In this document: positions 1 to 7,467 of the stretch, piece after piece
Position numbering within the stretch: position 1 is the stretch's first letter
Layout of the letters: every line of letters starts with the position of its first letter
Origin: an uncultured Campylobacteraceae bacterium
GTDB taxonomy: Bacteria; Campylobacterota; Campylobacteria; Campylobacterales; Arcobacteraceae
DNA: 15,146 nucleotides
Reading direction: 5' to 3'
Assembly (NCBI GenBank): GCA_913057765.1
Contig: CAJXPH010000041.1
Location: 1-15,146, forward strand
Made by a program: the position numbers and the translations under genes
The notes under the pieces: generated by a model
Databases searched by the model: none
Told to the model about the DNA's origin: nothing
The model's input: the letters and a program-made list of their open reading frames with translations, nothing else

Positions 1-25
1 AGCGTCAGATGTGTATAAGAGACAG
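1..25 (+). other. Nextera read-1 adapter remnant (artificial)
   Basis: These 25 bases match the 3' part of the Illumina Nextera read-1 transposase adapter. Positions 7-25 are the 19-base Tn5 mosaic end (AGATGTGTATAAGAGACAG), preceded by AGCGTC from the adapter stem. It is library sequence left on the contig. Genomic sequence starts at base 26. Confidence 0.97.
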
Positions 26-501
26 CTCATATATGGACGAGTCCGTCAAATGTGAAAATTATGGCAAAAAATATTTATGATACTTTGCTAGAATTTGACC
101 CAAGCAATAAAGAGTATTTTAAAAAAAATTACTCAAAGTTTATTGAAGAGATAAATCAAACTGATAAAAAAATAAAAGATATATTGTCTGTTTTACCTAA
201 AGATTCTAAATTTATGGTATTTCACCCATCGTGGGGATATTTTGCAAATGAATATAATTTGATTCAATTATCAATTGAAGTAGAAGGGAAAGAAGCAAAA
301 CCACGAATTATTCAGAAAATTATTGATGAAGCAAAAGAAGAAAATGTAAAAGCAATATTTACACAACTTGAATTTTCAGATAAAAGTGCAAAAGCGATAG
401 CTAATGAATTAAAAATAAAAGTTTTAAAAGAGACTCCGTTAGCTAAGAACTGGTCAGAAAATTTAATAAAAATGGCAAATGCAATTGCAAACAATGAGTA
501 A
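26..501 (+). CDS. znuA: Zn/Mn ABC transporter substrate-binding protein ZnuA (5' partial)
   Basis: C-terminal part of a cluster A-I metal-binding periplasmic protein that delivers Zn(II) or Mn(II) to the ZnuBC importer. The frame is open back to the adapter: codons from base 28 read HIWTSPSNVK, and the initial His belongs to the family's DPHxW metal-ligand motif. An apparent GTG start at 52 lies inside this conserved stretch, so it is not the real start; the signal peptide, first lobe and first ligands are missing. A second ligand-type motif, FHPSWGYFANEY, follows, then EGKEAKP and an APLAKNW-like tail (TPLAKNW). The stop at 499-501 overlaps the znuC start by 8 bases. Metal preference (Zn or Mn) cannot be settled from this part alone. 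Confidence 0.9.
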
Positions 502-1234
502 AGCAATTTCTATAAACAAACTTTTTTTCAAATATGAAAAAGAGTTTGTATTAGAAGATATAAACCTACAAATCAATGAAAAAGATTTTATTACAATCAT
601 AGGTCCAAATGGGGGAGGAAAATCAACTCTTTTAAAACTTGTTTTAGGAATTAATTCTTTAGAACAAGGAGAAATAAAAATATTTGAAAATAATCTTTTT
701 GACGAAGTTTCAAATATCGGATATGTTCCTCAAAATACAAATATAAATCTCAATTTTCCAATTAGTGTTATAGAGGTTGTAATGATGGGACAAAACAATA
801 TTAAAAAAAGACTTTTTGGTTATAAAAAAGATGAAAAATTAAAAGCACTAGAGGTCTTAAAAAAAGTAAATATGCAAGATTTTTTAAATTCAAAGATTTC
901 AAATCTTTCAGGAGGACAAAGGCAAAGAGTTCTAATAGCAAGAGCTTTATTTTCTAATCCAAAAATTTTACTTTTAGATGAACCAACGTCAAATATAGAT
1001 ATTACAGGTTGTGAACAAATATACCAAACACTTGCCCAATTAAACAAAGAGATTACCATAGTTGTTATTAGTCATGATATATCTATTGTTTTAAAATATG
1101 CTTCAAAAGCTGCCTATATAAATAAAAAATTAACTTATCATGATTTATCAAAAATGAAAAATGATTTTAAAAATATAGAATCTCATATTTGTGAAATTGA
1201 ACTTTTAGAAATGTTAGGGAAATGTAAATGTTAG
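494..1234 (+). CDS. znuC: Zn/Mn ABC transporter ATP-binding protein ZnuC
   Basis: ATPase subunit (246 aa) of the metal importer; it hydrolyses ATP on the cytoplasmic face of ZnuB. All ABC motifs are present: Walker A GPNGGGKST (residues 37-45), Q-loop Gln80, signature LSGGQRQR (138-145), Walker B ILLLDEP (158-164) and H-loop His194 in VISHD. The open frame extends to 479, but the ATG at 494 fits the family N-terminus (MSKAISINKLFFKY) and gives the usual ATGAGTAA overlap with the znuA stop. No clear Shine-Dalgarno site precedes it, so translation is probably coupled to znuA. The protein ends in LGKCKC, a Cys pair that could bind metal, though this is speculation. Its stop overlaps znuB by 7 bases. 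Confidence 0.93.
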   Translation: MSKAISINKLFFKYEKEFVLEDINLQINEKDFITIIGPNGGGKSTLLKLVLGINSLEQGEIKIFENNLFDEVSNIGYVPQNTNINLNFPISVIEVVMMGQNNIKKRLFGYKKDEKLKALEVLKKVNMQDFLNSKISNLSGGQRQRVLIARALFSNPKILLLDEPTSNIDITGCEQIYQTLAQLNKEITIVVISHDISIVLKYASKAAYINKKLTYHDLSKMKNDFKNIESHICEIELLEMLGKCKC

Positions 1235-2046
1235 AAGCACTTTCATATACCTTTATTCAAAATGCCTTAATAGCTGGAGTTTTAATTAGTATAATTACAG
1301 GAATAGTAGGTTCATTAATTGTCGTAAATAAAATGGTTTTTCTTTCAGGAGGAATTGCACACAGTGCTTACGGAGGAATTGGACTATCTATTTATTTTGG
1401 TCTTCCAATGCTTTTATCTACATCAATATTTTCTGTTCTTATAAGCATTTTAATAGCAAGCCTAACATATCAAAAAAGAGAAAACCTTGATACCATCATA
1501 GGTTTAACTTGGGCAATAGGTATGTCTTTTGGTATTTTACTTGTGGATTTAACGCCTGGATATAATTCTGATATGATGAGTTATTTATTTGGTTCTATTC
1601 TAGCTGTAAATAATAATGATATTCTATTTATGTCTATATTACTTGGATTTATAATTTTTGTTTTAATATTCTTTTATAGAGACATTTTAGCTGTCTCATA
1701 CGATAGTGAATATGCAAAACTAAGAGGAATAAAAACAAAAACGTTTTATACACTTATTCTTATATTATCAGCTCTTAGTATTGTAATTGCAATAAAAATT
1801 GTTGGACTTATTCTTGTGATTGCTTTACTTACAATTCCTATTTATATTGCTCAAAAGTTTTCTAATACTTTATTTAATACAATGATTATATCAGGAATAC
1901 TTTCTATGATATTTACTATTTCTGGGTTAGTGGTTTCATATATCTATGATTTAAGTTCAGGTCCTTCAATTATACTTGTCAGCTCTATTTGTATGTTTTG
2001 TATTATTATTTTTCAATTTTTCAAAAAAAGAGTAAAACCTATTTAA
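1228..2046 (+). CDS. znuB: Zn/Mn ABC transporter permease ZnuB
   Basis: Inner-membrane permease (272 aa) of the ABC-3 family, full length. It has about eight hydrophobic segments and the family motif FLSGGIAHSAYGGIG at about residues 38-52, near the third segment. The ATG at 1228 lies within the last codons of znuC, so the three genes form one translationally coupled operon znuA-znuC-znuB. It ends immediately before a strong hairpin terminator. The promoter and any Zur or Fur operator lie upstream of the contig start and cannot be seen. Confidence 0.93.
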   Translation: MLEALSYTFIQNALIAGVLISIITGIVGSLIVVNKMVFLSGGIAHSAYGGIGLSIYFGLPMLLSTSIFSVLISILIASLTYQKRENLDTIIGLTWAIGMSFGILLVDLTPGYNSDMMSYLFGSILAVNNNDILFMSILLGFIIFVLIFFYRDILAVSYDSEYAKLRGIKTKTFYTLILILSALSIVIAIKIVGLILVIALLTIPIYIAQKFSNTLFNTMIISGILSMIFTISGLVVSYIYDLSSGPSIILVSSICMFCIIIFQFFKKRVKPI

Positions 2047-2060
2047 TAGGTTTTACTTTT
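2031..2060. terminator. Bidirectional intrinsic terminator between znuB and ribA
   Basis: A perfect 27-base inverted repeat (2031-2057) has arms AGTAAAACCTATT and AATAGGTTTTACT around a single central base; in RNA this would be an 11-12 bp stem with a small loop. On the + strand it runs into TTTT, and on the - strand the base of the stem runs into a T-rich tract (complement of AAAAAAAG at 2023-2030). It overlaps the znuB stop and lies just past the ribA stop, so it serves both convergent transcripts. Confidence 0.85.
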
Positions 2061-2622
2061 ATAAAAGATGTCCCATTTTTTCTTTTTTTATTGTTAAGTA
2101 TTCATAATTATATTTACAACTATTCATTATAATAGGAACTCTTTTTTCAATTTTTACTTCTTTTAATGACTTTAACTTCAAAGGATTATTAGTCATCAAG
2201 TTTATTTTCTTTATATTGAAATATTTTAAAATTTCATCAACAATTTCATATTTACGATAATCTTGTTTAAAACCTAAAAGCTCGTTCGCTGTAATTGTAT
2301 CATGTCCTAAGTCTTGTAAAGAATATGCATTTACTTTATTTAAAAGACCAATACCTCTACCCTCTTGTCTTAAGTATATTACCATTCCACCATCTTTTGA
2401 AAAATGCTTTAAAGCATAATCTAATTGCTCTCCACAATCACACTTTTTACTTTTAAAAACATCTCCTGTTAAACACTCTGAATGGATTCTAACAGTTGGA
2501 ACTATTGGTAACTTATTTGTAAAGACTACTAAGTGTTCTTTATCTTCACTTTTAAAGGATTGTATTTTAAAGTCACCATATTGAGTAGGAAGATTTGCTA
2601 TTTCTGATATTTCTAAATTCAT
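2059..2622 (-). CDS. ribA: GTP cyclohydrolase II (RibA)
   Basis: Catalyses the first committed step of riboflavin synthesis: GTP to 2,5-diamino-6-ribosylamino-4(3H)-pyrimidinone 5'-phosphate, formate and pyrophosphate. The 187-residue protein is a stand-alone GCH-II domain without a fused DHBP synthase domain. The zinc site is seen as Cys50, Cys61 and Cys63 (SECLTGDVF...KKCDCGEQ), the catalytic loop as LRQEGRGIGL (84-93), and the C-terminal substrate motif as MTNNPLK (143-149). The ATG at 2622 matches the family N-terminus, though the leader has only an A-rich stretch and no good Shine-Dalgarno site. It converges on znuB and is separate from the kinase operon 149 bases upstream. Confidence 0.94.
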   Translation of the reverse strand: MNLEISEIANLPTQYGDFKIQSFKSEDKEHLVVFTNKLPIVPTVRIHSECLTGDVFKSKKCDCGEQLDYALKHFSKDGGMVIYLRQEGRGIGLLNKVNAYSLQDLGHDTITANELLGFKQDYRKYEIVDEILKYFNIKKINLMTNNPLKLKSLKEVKIEKRVPIIMNSCKYNYEYLTIKKEKMGHLL

Positions 2623-2646
2623 AATAATTATTCACTTTTTATATGA

Positions 2647-2688
2647 ATTTTAGCAAGAAATTCTTATTTGCAACTTAGTCGCAAATAA
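2647..2688 (-). promoter_or_regulatory. Candidate ribA promoter with overlapping dyad operator
   Basis: On the - strand a TGn-extended -10 (TGC TAAAAT, -10 hexamer at 2647-2652) lies 15 bases from a -35-like TTGCAA (2668-2673), giving a leader of about 18 bases to the ribA ATG. The -35 hexamer is one arm of a 25-base dyad at 2664-2688, TTATTTGC...GCAAATAA. Its inner bases (CAACTTAGTCG on the + strand) are also symmetric apart from one pair. A repressor bound there would cover the promoter. Function is inferred; the dyad could instead be a weak hairpin ending the kinase transcript, but no T-tract follows it. The rest of 2689-2771 shows no clear gene. Confidence 0.4.
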
Positions 2689-2771
2689 TAGATTAATTAA
2701 AGAGAATCCTCAAACCATGAGAAAGAATCAACTAACTCATAGCTTGACAATATTACTATTAAAAATAAACT

Positions 2772-3956
2772 CTATTGGGAACTAACTATAATATTACTAA
2801 AATCAATTGAAAAGGTTGAACCTTCATCAATTTTAGATATTAGACCTAGTTTCAATTTATAGTCAGCACTAATACGTTTTACAATATCTAGCCCTATTCC
2901 AAAACCACCTTCTATATTACTCCCATCTTTGGCTCTTTTATATCTTTTAAAAATATCTTTCTGATCAACATCATTAATCCCAATTCCAAAATCTTGCACT
3001 GCGAAGACTGAATCTTTTAAAGAGACTTTTATTATTGAATTTGGATTACTATATTTAATAGCATTTGATATTATATTGTTTACTACTTTTTGCGTTTTTG
3101 TTCTATCCATTAAAATCTTACTTGGTTCGACATCACATTCTAAAGTAATATTTTTTGTAATTGATATATCATTAAAATACTCAACACTATCACAAATTAA
3201 TTCATCCAAATTAAAAGTTTCTTCAACACCTTCATGCATCTCATCAAAGGCTGAAAAATGTATATCGTTATAAATATGAGATATCTGCTTTGAACTACTC
3301 ATAATATACTTCATCATCTTTTCAGGTTTTTTACCCTTTTTTAACATACTTACAGAAGTCATTAAAACAGTTACAGGAGTATTTAATTCATGAGCAGAAT
3401 CTTTTATGAAATTATCCATATGTTCAACTTTTTCTCTCACTGGTTTCAATAAAATTTTTGCAAGAAAATATCCAATAAAACCTACGAAAATCGCACTAAG
3501 AATAAGCGCAATCACAACATAAGCTTTTAAACTATCTCGATCTTCAATACCTTGGCATGTTTCAATTACAATATATTTAATTGGTATCATTTTTTCATTT
3601 AATTTTTCAATATAAAAATGATAAATATCTTTTTCATAAAATTTCTTTTCTAAATCTAAAAAATCTATACCATCTATATAAGTGAATATAAGATTTTTAT
3701 CTTCATCAAATAAGGCATATCTTAATTCATCTTTTTTAAGCTTCTTAGGTACAAACTTTTGATTATGCATATAAGAATTCAAGATATCTGTTTTTATTTG
3801 CATTGAAGCATTACCAAGCGTCATATTGCACGTATTTTCAAGACTTTCTACTTCATCTTGGTAATAAACATATAGTAAAATACCAATGAGTAAAATTGCT
3901 GAACCTACATAAATTGATAAAAAACTAACTAAAGCTTTTTTCTCATTTTTATTCAA
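2772..3956 (-). CDS. Membrane sensor histidine kinase, HAMP-less, with two periplasmic cysteines
   Basis: Sensor kinase (394 aa) partnered with the overlapping response regulator gene. TM1 is at about residues 10-32, a periplasmic sensor of about 112 residues follows, and TM2 is at about 146-169. The H-box FIKDSAHELNTPVTVL carries the phosphoacceptor His189, only about 20 residues after TM2, so there is no room for a HAMP domain. The ATPase domain has an N-box NNIISNAIKYS (293-303), G1 DFGIGI (322-327) and G2 GGFGIGL (350-356). The sensor holds Cys43 and Cys134, each close to a membrane segment, which could form a disulfide. The start is an in-frame TTG; the next Met (45) lies beyond TM1 and would remove it. 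The gene overlaps the regulator stop by 8 bases. The ligand is unknown. Confidence 0.88.
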   Translation of the reverse strand: MNKNEKKALVSFLSIYVGSAILLIGILLYVYYQDEVESLENTCNMTLGNASMQIKTDILNSYMHNQKFVPKKLKKDELRYALFDEDKNLIFTYIDGIDFLDLEKKFYEKDIYHFYIEKLNEKMIPIKYIVIETCQGIEDRDSLKAYVVIALILSAIFVGFIGYFLAKILLKPVREKVEHMDNFIKDSAHELNTPVTVLMTSVSMLKKGKKPEKMMKYIMSSSKQISHIYNDIHFSAFDEMHEGVEETFNLDELICDSVEYFNDISITKNITLECDVEPSKILMDRTKTQKVVNNIISNAIKYSNPNSIIKVSLKDSVFAVQDFGIGINDVDQKDIFKRYKRAKDGSNIEGGFGIGLDIVKRISADYKLKLGLISKIDEGSTFSIDFSNIIVSSQ

Positions 3957-4608
3957 ATTTATATCCTATCCCTCTTATTGTTTGAATTCTATCTTTCCCA
4001 AGAAGTTCTCTTAAATTTTTAATATAAACTCTAATAGTAGCATCTGTTGGCATATCTTCATAAGCCCAAATATTTTGAAGTAATTCTTCACTAGATACAA
4101 CTCTTGATTTATGTTTACAAAAATGCTTTAAAATATCTCTCTCTTTTTGAGCTAAATGTTTTATTTGTCCATCTATTAAGAGCTGACAAGATTCTGGAAC
4201 AAATTTTATATTTTCACTTATTTCTACATCATTTGATTGTTCAATTAAAAAGTGTTTACTTAATTTTATAATTCTTTGGTCTAGTTCTTCTAAATCAAAT
4301 GGTTTTTTTATGTAATCATCAACACCATTCTCAAAAGACTCTTTTAAATGTTTTGTATCTTGATAAGCAGTTAGTACTATTGCAGGAGTTTGATTTTTAT
4401 AATCTTCTCTAATTGTTTTTAAAACCTCAAGTCCTGTCATAATTGGTGTATTAATATCTAATAATGCTAAATCAAAAACTTCATCAATCAAAAATTCTAA
4501 TGCCTCTTGTCCATTTGTTGCAAGTGTCACATTATGTCCTTGGTCTGTTAAATGATCATCTAATAAATCATTTAAAGCCGGATCATCTTCAAGTAGTAAT
4601 ATTCTCAT
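3949..4608 (-). CDS. OmpR/PhoB-family response regulator
   Basis: DNA-binding regulator (219 aa). The receiver domain shows the acidic pocket Glu7-Asp8-Asp9, phosphoacceptor Asp51 (DLALLDINTP), Thr80 and Lys102 (IKKPFD). A winged-helix domain follows from about residue 130 to the end, with the typical ATIRVYIKNLRELLG and IRGIGYKFE motifs. Its start lies within the last codons of the TVP38 gene (20-base overlap), with AAGGA upstream inside that gene; its stop overlaps the kinase start. Co-translation with both neighbours suggests that the pair controls, or is controlled together with, the oxidoreductase/TVP38 module. Target genes are not known; dyads at 6795-6806 and 2664-2688 are possible sites. 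Confidence 0.92.
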   Translation of the reverse strand: MRILLLEDDPALNDLLDDHLTDQGHNVTLATNGQEALEFLIDEVFDLALLDINTPIMTGLEVLKTIREDYKNQTPAIVLTAYQDTKHLKESFENGVDDYIKKPFDLEELDQRIIKLSKHFLIEQSNDVEISENIKFVPESCQLLIDGQIKHLAQKERDILKHFCKHKSRVVSSEELLQNIWAYEDMPTDATIRVYIKNLRELLGKDRIQTIRGIGYKFE

Positions 4609-5296
4609 TACTTATCTTCCTTTTTTCTTTATAATTTTTAAATTTTTTAACAATTACTGGTATCAATGTAAGTGAACCAAGTAAAATAAATGCAATCAAA
4701 ATATCTTTTGTAAAAATATCTCCTAAAGAGTTAATATTTGCTAATTGTCTTCCTGCATAAGTATAAACAAATGAACCAGGAATAATTCCAAGTGAAGTTG
4801 TAATTATAAATGTTTTTAAATCAACTTTCGTTACTCCACATAAAAAGTTTACTAAGAAAAATGGGAAAATAGGTAGAAATCTTAAACTAAATAAATATTG
4901 ATATTTACTATTTTCTAATTCTGTATTAAACTTATCTAATTGCTTTTCATATTTAGATTGTACCTTTTTTCCTATTATATATCGTGCAAGTAAGAAAGCC
5001 AGTACTGCTCCAAGTGTTGCCCCAATGTTTACAAAAAAAGTTCCAACAACTGCTCCAAATAAAAATCCACCAGCTAAAGTCAATACTGTAGCAATAGGAA
5101 TTAAAAAAGCAACTGACACAATATATGTAAGAATAAATATAACTACTGTTAAAGCATAATTTTCATTTACAAAAGTAGTTAATACATCCTTTTGAGCTTT
5201 TAGATTTTCAAAAGTAAAATATGAATCTAAATCAAAAAACTTAATTAATCCAATAATTAAAATAAATACAAAAACTATTATAATTTTACTTTTCAT
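4589..5296 (-). CDS. TVP38/TMEM64 (DedA-like, SNARE-associated Golgi domain) membrane protein
   Basis: Inner-membrane protein of 235 residues with an N-terminal anchor (about 5-21), a hydrophobic hairpin at 47-107 and further hydrophobic parts at about 134-153, 160-181 and 198-216. Family signatures are AGGFLFGAVVGT (75-86), the RFLPIFPFFLVN loop (139-150) and GIIPGSFVYTYAG (170-182). DedA/TVP38-type proteins are linked to lipid carrier or small-ion movement across membranes, but no substrate is established for this subgroup. It starts 2 bases after the oxidoreductase stop with a good ribosome site (GGGAG), and ends within the regulator gene. TVP38 genes next to this type of flavoprotein recur in other bacteria as far as I know, suggesting that the two act together. 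Confidence 0.88.
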   Translation of the reverse strand: MKSKIIIVFVFILIIGLIKFFDLDSYFTFENLKAQKDVLTTFVNENYALTVVIFILTYIVSVAFLIPIATVLTLAGGFLFGAVVGTFFVNIGATLGAVLAFLLARYIIGKKVQSKYEKQLDKFNTELENSKYQYLFSLRFLPIFPFFLVNFLCGVTKVDLKTFIITTSLGIIPGSFVYTYAGRQLANINSLGDIFTKDILIAFILLGSLTLIPVIVKKFKNYKEKRKISNENITT

Positions 5297-5298
5297 AA

Positions 5299-6726
5299 CT
5301 AACTCCCTGTTACTATAGATTTAATTTTCTTTAATAATTTCAAAAACTTGTTATTTAGTAATTTATTAATATAAAACTGCTTTGAAGGTTGCTTTATAAT
5401 ATCTGCATAAGTAGGATATAAATATACCATTTTTGATAATTTATCAAATGTTATATTAAAAGTTTTAGCTAATTGTAGTTGATGAATTAATTCACCAGCC
5501 CTAGTTCCTAAAATAGAAGCTCCAACAATCTTACCACTAGATAATACACTCACCTTTATAAGTCCAACTTTATCAACATCTGTATATCCTCTATCAGAGT
5601 TTTTATACTCAAATCTATAAGTTTTTACATCATCTTTATATTTTTCTTCTGCCTCTTTTGGTCGTAATCCAATCTGAGCTAATTCAGGATCACTATACAC
5701 ACACCATCCAATATTCTCATAACTCATTTTTTTGTTTATAGGTAATCCTATATTAGAAGCAGCAACAATTGCCTCTTGTTCTGCTATATGTGTAAATTTA
5801 TATTTTGTAGAGACATCACCAATTGCATAAATATTTTCATTTGATGTTTGTAAATACTCATTTACTTTAACACCTTTTTTATCATGTTCCACATTTGCAT
5901 TGGAAAGGTCTAAATCTACATTTGGTGCACGTCCAGTTGCAATTAAAATCTCACTTGAACTTATTATTTTTTCTTCACCATTTTGTTTAATAGAAATTGA
6001 TTTTAAATTATTTTTTTGATTTACTTTTAAAAACTCTACATTATTAATAAAATCAATACCCTCTTTTTGTAATTGCTCTAATAAAATATTACTAAGTTCT
6101 TCATCATTTTCTTTTAAGATACCTTCACTACGAGAAAGAATAGTAACTTCTGATCCCAATCTATTAAAAGCCGTTGCCATTTCAACACCAATTGCACCTG
6201 TTCCAATTACAATTAAAGACTTAGGAATTGATTCTTGTAAAAATATATTTTCATTTGTCAGATAATCAATCTCTTTTAACCCTTCAATATTTGGAATTGC
6301 AGCAGTAGCACCTGTTGCAATAATAAATTTGTCTGCACTATAAATTTTTCCATCTACAACAATTTCATTTGAGTTTATAAAAGTAGCATTACCTTGAATA
6401 ATATTAACGCCTGCTTCTTCAAATATTTCAGGAGTTTCATGGGAATATATTTCATCAACTACACTTCTTACATGTGATAATACATTAGAAGTATCAATTG
6501 AAATATCATTTGAACTAAGTCCATATTTATTTATATTCTTAGCATCATAATAAGCTTTAGCTGATTTCAAAAGAGTTTTAGAAGGAACACATCCACTATG
6601 AGTACAATCCCCTCCTAGTTTAGCACGTTCTACAATTGCAGTCTTTTTTCCAAATGCAACTAAGATTTTTGAAGCAACTAAACCAGCTGGTCCTCCTCCA
6701 ATAATAATAACGTCAAACTTTTCCAT
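5299..6726 (-). CDS. FAD-dependent pyridine nucleotide-disulfide oxidoreductase (mercuric reductase-like, not MerA)
   Basis: Flavoprotein of the lipoamide dehydrogenase/glutathione reductase fold, 475 aa. From the chosen start it has FAD motif IIIGGGPAG (residues 7-15), redox pair Cys41-X4-Cys46 (GGDCTHSGCVPSK), NAD(P) motif VIGTGAIGVE (173-182), ATGRAP (263-268) and the second FAD motif YAIGDV (300-305). It lacks the N-terminal HMA domain and C-terminal Cys-Cys of true MerA, and the His-Glu catalytic dyad of lipoamide dehydrogenase is replaced by Tyr437 and Asp442 (YLYPTYAD). The tail after 445 is basic and partly hydrophobic. The open frame extends to 6753, but the ATG at 6726 has AAAGGA 8 bases upstream and begins the FAD motif at the usual distance. 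Its substrate is unknown; it is first gene of a four-gene overlapping set. Confidence 0.88.
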   Translation of the reverse strand: MEKFDVIIIGGGPAGLVASKILVAFGKKTAIVERAKLGGDCTHSGCVPSKTLLKSAKAYYDAKNINKYGLSSNDISIDTSNVLSHVRSVVDEIYSHETPEIFEEAGVNIIQGNATFINSNEIVVDGKIYSADKFIIATGATAAIPNIEGLKEIDYLTNENIFLQESIPKSLIVIGTGAIGVEMATAFNRLGSEVTILSRSEGILKENDEELSNILLEQLQKEGIDFINNVEFLKVNQKNNLKSISIKQNGEEKIISSSEILIATGRAPNVDLDLSNANVEHDKKGVKVNEYLQTSNENIYAIGDVSTKYKFTHIAEQEAIVAASNIGLPINKKMSYENIGWCVYSDPELAQIGLRPKEAEEKYKDDVKTYRFEYKNSDRGYTDVDKVGLIKVSVLSSGKIVGASILGTRAGELIHQLQLAKTFNITFDKLSKMVYLYPTYADIIKQPSKQFYINKLLNNKFLKLLKKIKSIVTGS

Positions 6727-6734
6727 AACTACTT

Positions 6735-6740
6735 TCCTTT
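6735..6740 (-). promoter_or_regulatory. Ribosome binding site setting the oxidoreductase start
   Basis: AAAGGA on the - strand lies 8 bases before the ATG at 6726. The upstream ATG at 6753 has no such site, so the shorter protein is preferred. Confidence 0.7.
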
Positions 6741-6770
6741 TATTAATAAACATTGTTAAATATTATTTGT

Positions 6771-6806
6771 AGTATATATCTTCTTTGTGTACTTAGTGTT
6801 AATACT
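6771..6806 (-). promoter_or_regulatory. Candidate promoter and dyad ahead of the oxidoreductase/TVP38/two-component operon
   Basis: Within the 90-base gap between the glycosyltransferase stop and the oxidoreductase start, the - strand has a -35-like TTAACA (6797-6802), an 18-base spacer and a -10-like TATATA (6773-6778). The -35 is inside a 12-base near-palindrome, AGTGTTAATACT on the + strand (6795-6806), imperfect at one base pair. This could be an operator, perhaps for the operon's own response regulator. No terminator-like hairpin is seen in the gap, so read-through from the arsenosugar genes is also possible. Confidence 0.35.
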
Positions 6807-6816
6807 TTTATATTCT

Positions 6817-7467
6817 CTAGTTTTGATTTTGATTTAAAAAACTTATAGTGTTTGAATTTTTAAAATCACTATTTTTATATTCATTATAAAATTCTTTTAA
6901 ATCATCTAAAATATCAATATCATTTAAAATTTTGTGTAAATATATTTTTTTATCATTTAACTTTTCTAAAGTCTGTGATAAAACAGAAGAAGTACTCCAA
7001 GAAATATTTTTAAAAACCTCATCATGAAATGTATTTTTATTAAAAGCAATTAAATAATAACCACCATCTAAAGAAGGTCCTAAAACAATGTCATTAGAAT
7101 TAAGTTGAAAAAATGATTCTGCAAAAATTTCTTTTGAAATATGAGGAGTATCACTTCCTATTAAAACTATTTTTTCGTAACCATGTGCAAATTGATCAAA
7201 AAAAGCTTTTTTCATCTTTAGTCCTAAATCACCATCAACTTGTAGAAAGTTGTGATAATCACCAAACTCTTTATTTACTAAATCTAAATTTGGATAAACA
7301 CAGAGTTTAAAATCATACTCTCCTACCTTTAAAGTAGTAATTAAATCATGTACAAAACATTTATATAAATCTAAGGTGAATTCTTCACCACAGCTTTTAG
7401 ATAGTCTTGTTTTTACAAAACCTAACTTAGGTTCCTTTACAAACATAATTACTAAATTTTTATTCAT
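6817..7467 (-). CDS. DUF2064 / TIGR04282-type arsenosugar-associated glycosyltransferase
   Basis: Cytoplasmic GT-A fold nucleotidyl/glycosyltransferase-like protein, 216 aa. It has the N-terminal LVIMFVKEPKLGFVKTRL motif typical of the family, the central GSDTPHI (104-110; Asp106 is a likely metal ligand) and the signature GPSLDGGYYLIAF (130-142). DUF2064 proteins are named for arsenosugar clusters because they accompany arsS and arsM; the reaction itself is not something I can confirm from sequence. The start is the ATG at 7467; the GTG at 7468-7470 is in frame but less likely. It overlaps the DUF3047 stop by 8 bases, so it is translated in the same operon. Confidence 0.88.
   Translation of the reverse strand: MNKNLVIMFVKEPKLGFVKTRLSKSCGEEFTLDLYKCFVHDLITTLKVGEYDFKLCVYPNLDLVNKEFGDYHNFLQVDGDLGLKMKKAFFDQFAHGYEKIVLIGSDTPHISKEIFAESFFQLNSNDIVLGPSLDGGYYLIAFNKNTFHDEVFKNISWSTSSVLSQTLEKLNDKKIYLHKILNDIDILDDLKEFYNEYKNSDFKNSNTISFLNQNQN

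Noticed and set aside
2712..2742. Hairpin CATGAG...CTCATAG as terminator of the kinase operon
   Set aside because: About 7 bp with a 14-base loop and no T-tract; may be chance.
2744..2771. TTGACA-16-TAAACT promoter on the + strand
   Set aside because: The -35 is good but the -10 is weak and it would transcribe antisense into the kinase 3' end with no gene following; too little support.
5299..6726. Mercuric reductase MerA
   Set aside because: No N-terminal HMA domain, no C-terminal vicinal Cys pair and no merR/merT/merP nearby; only the general fold and the CX4C site agree.
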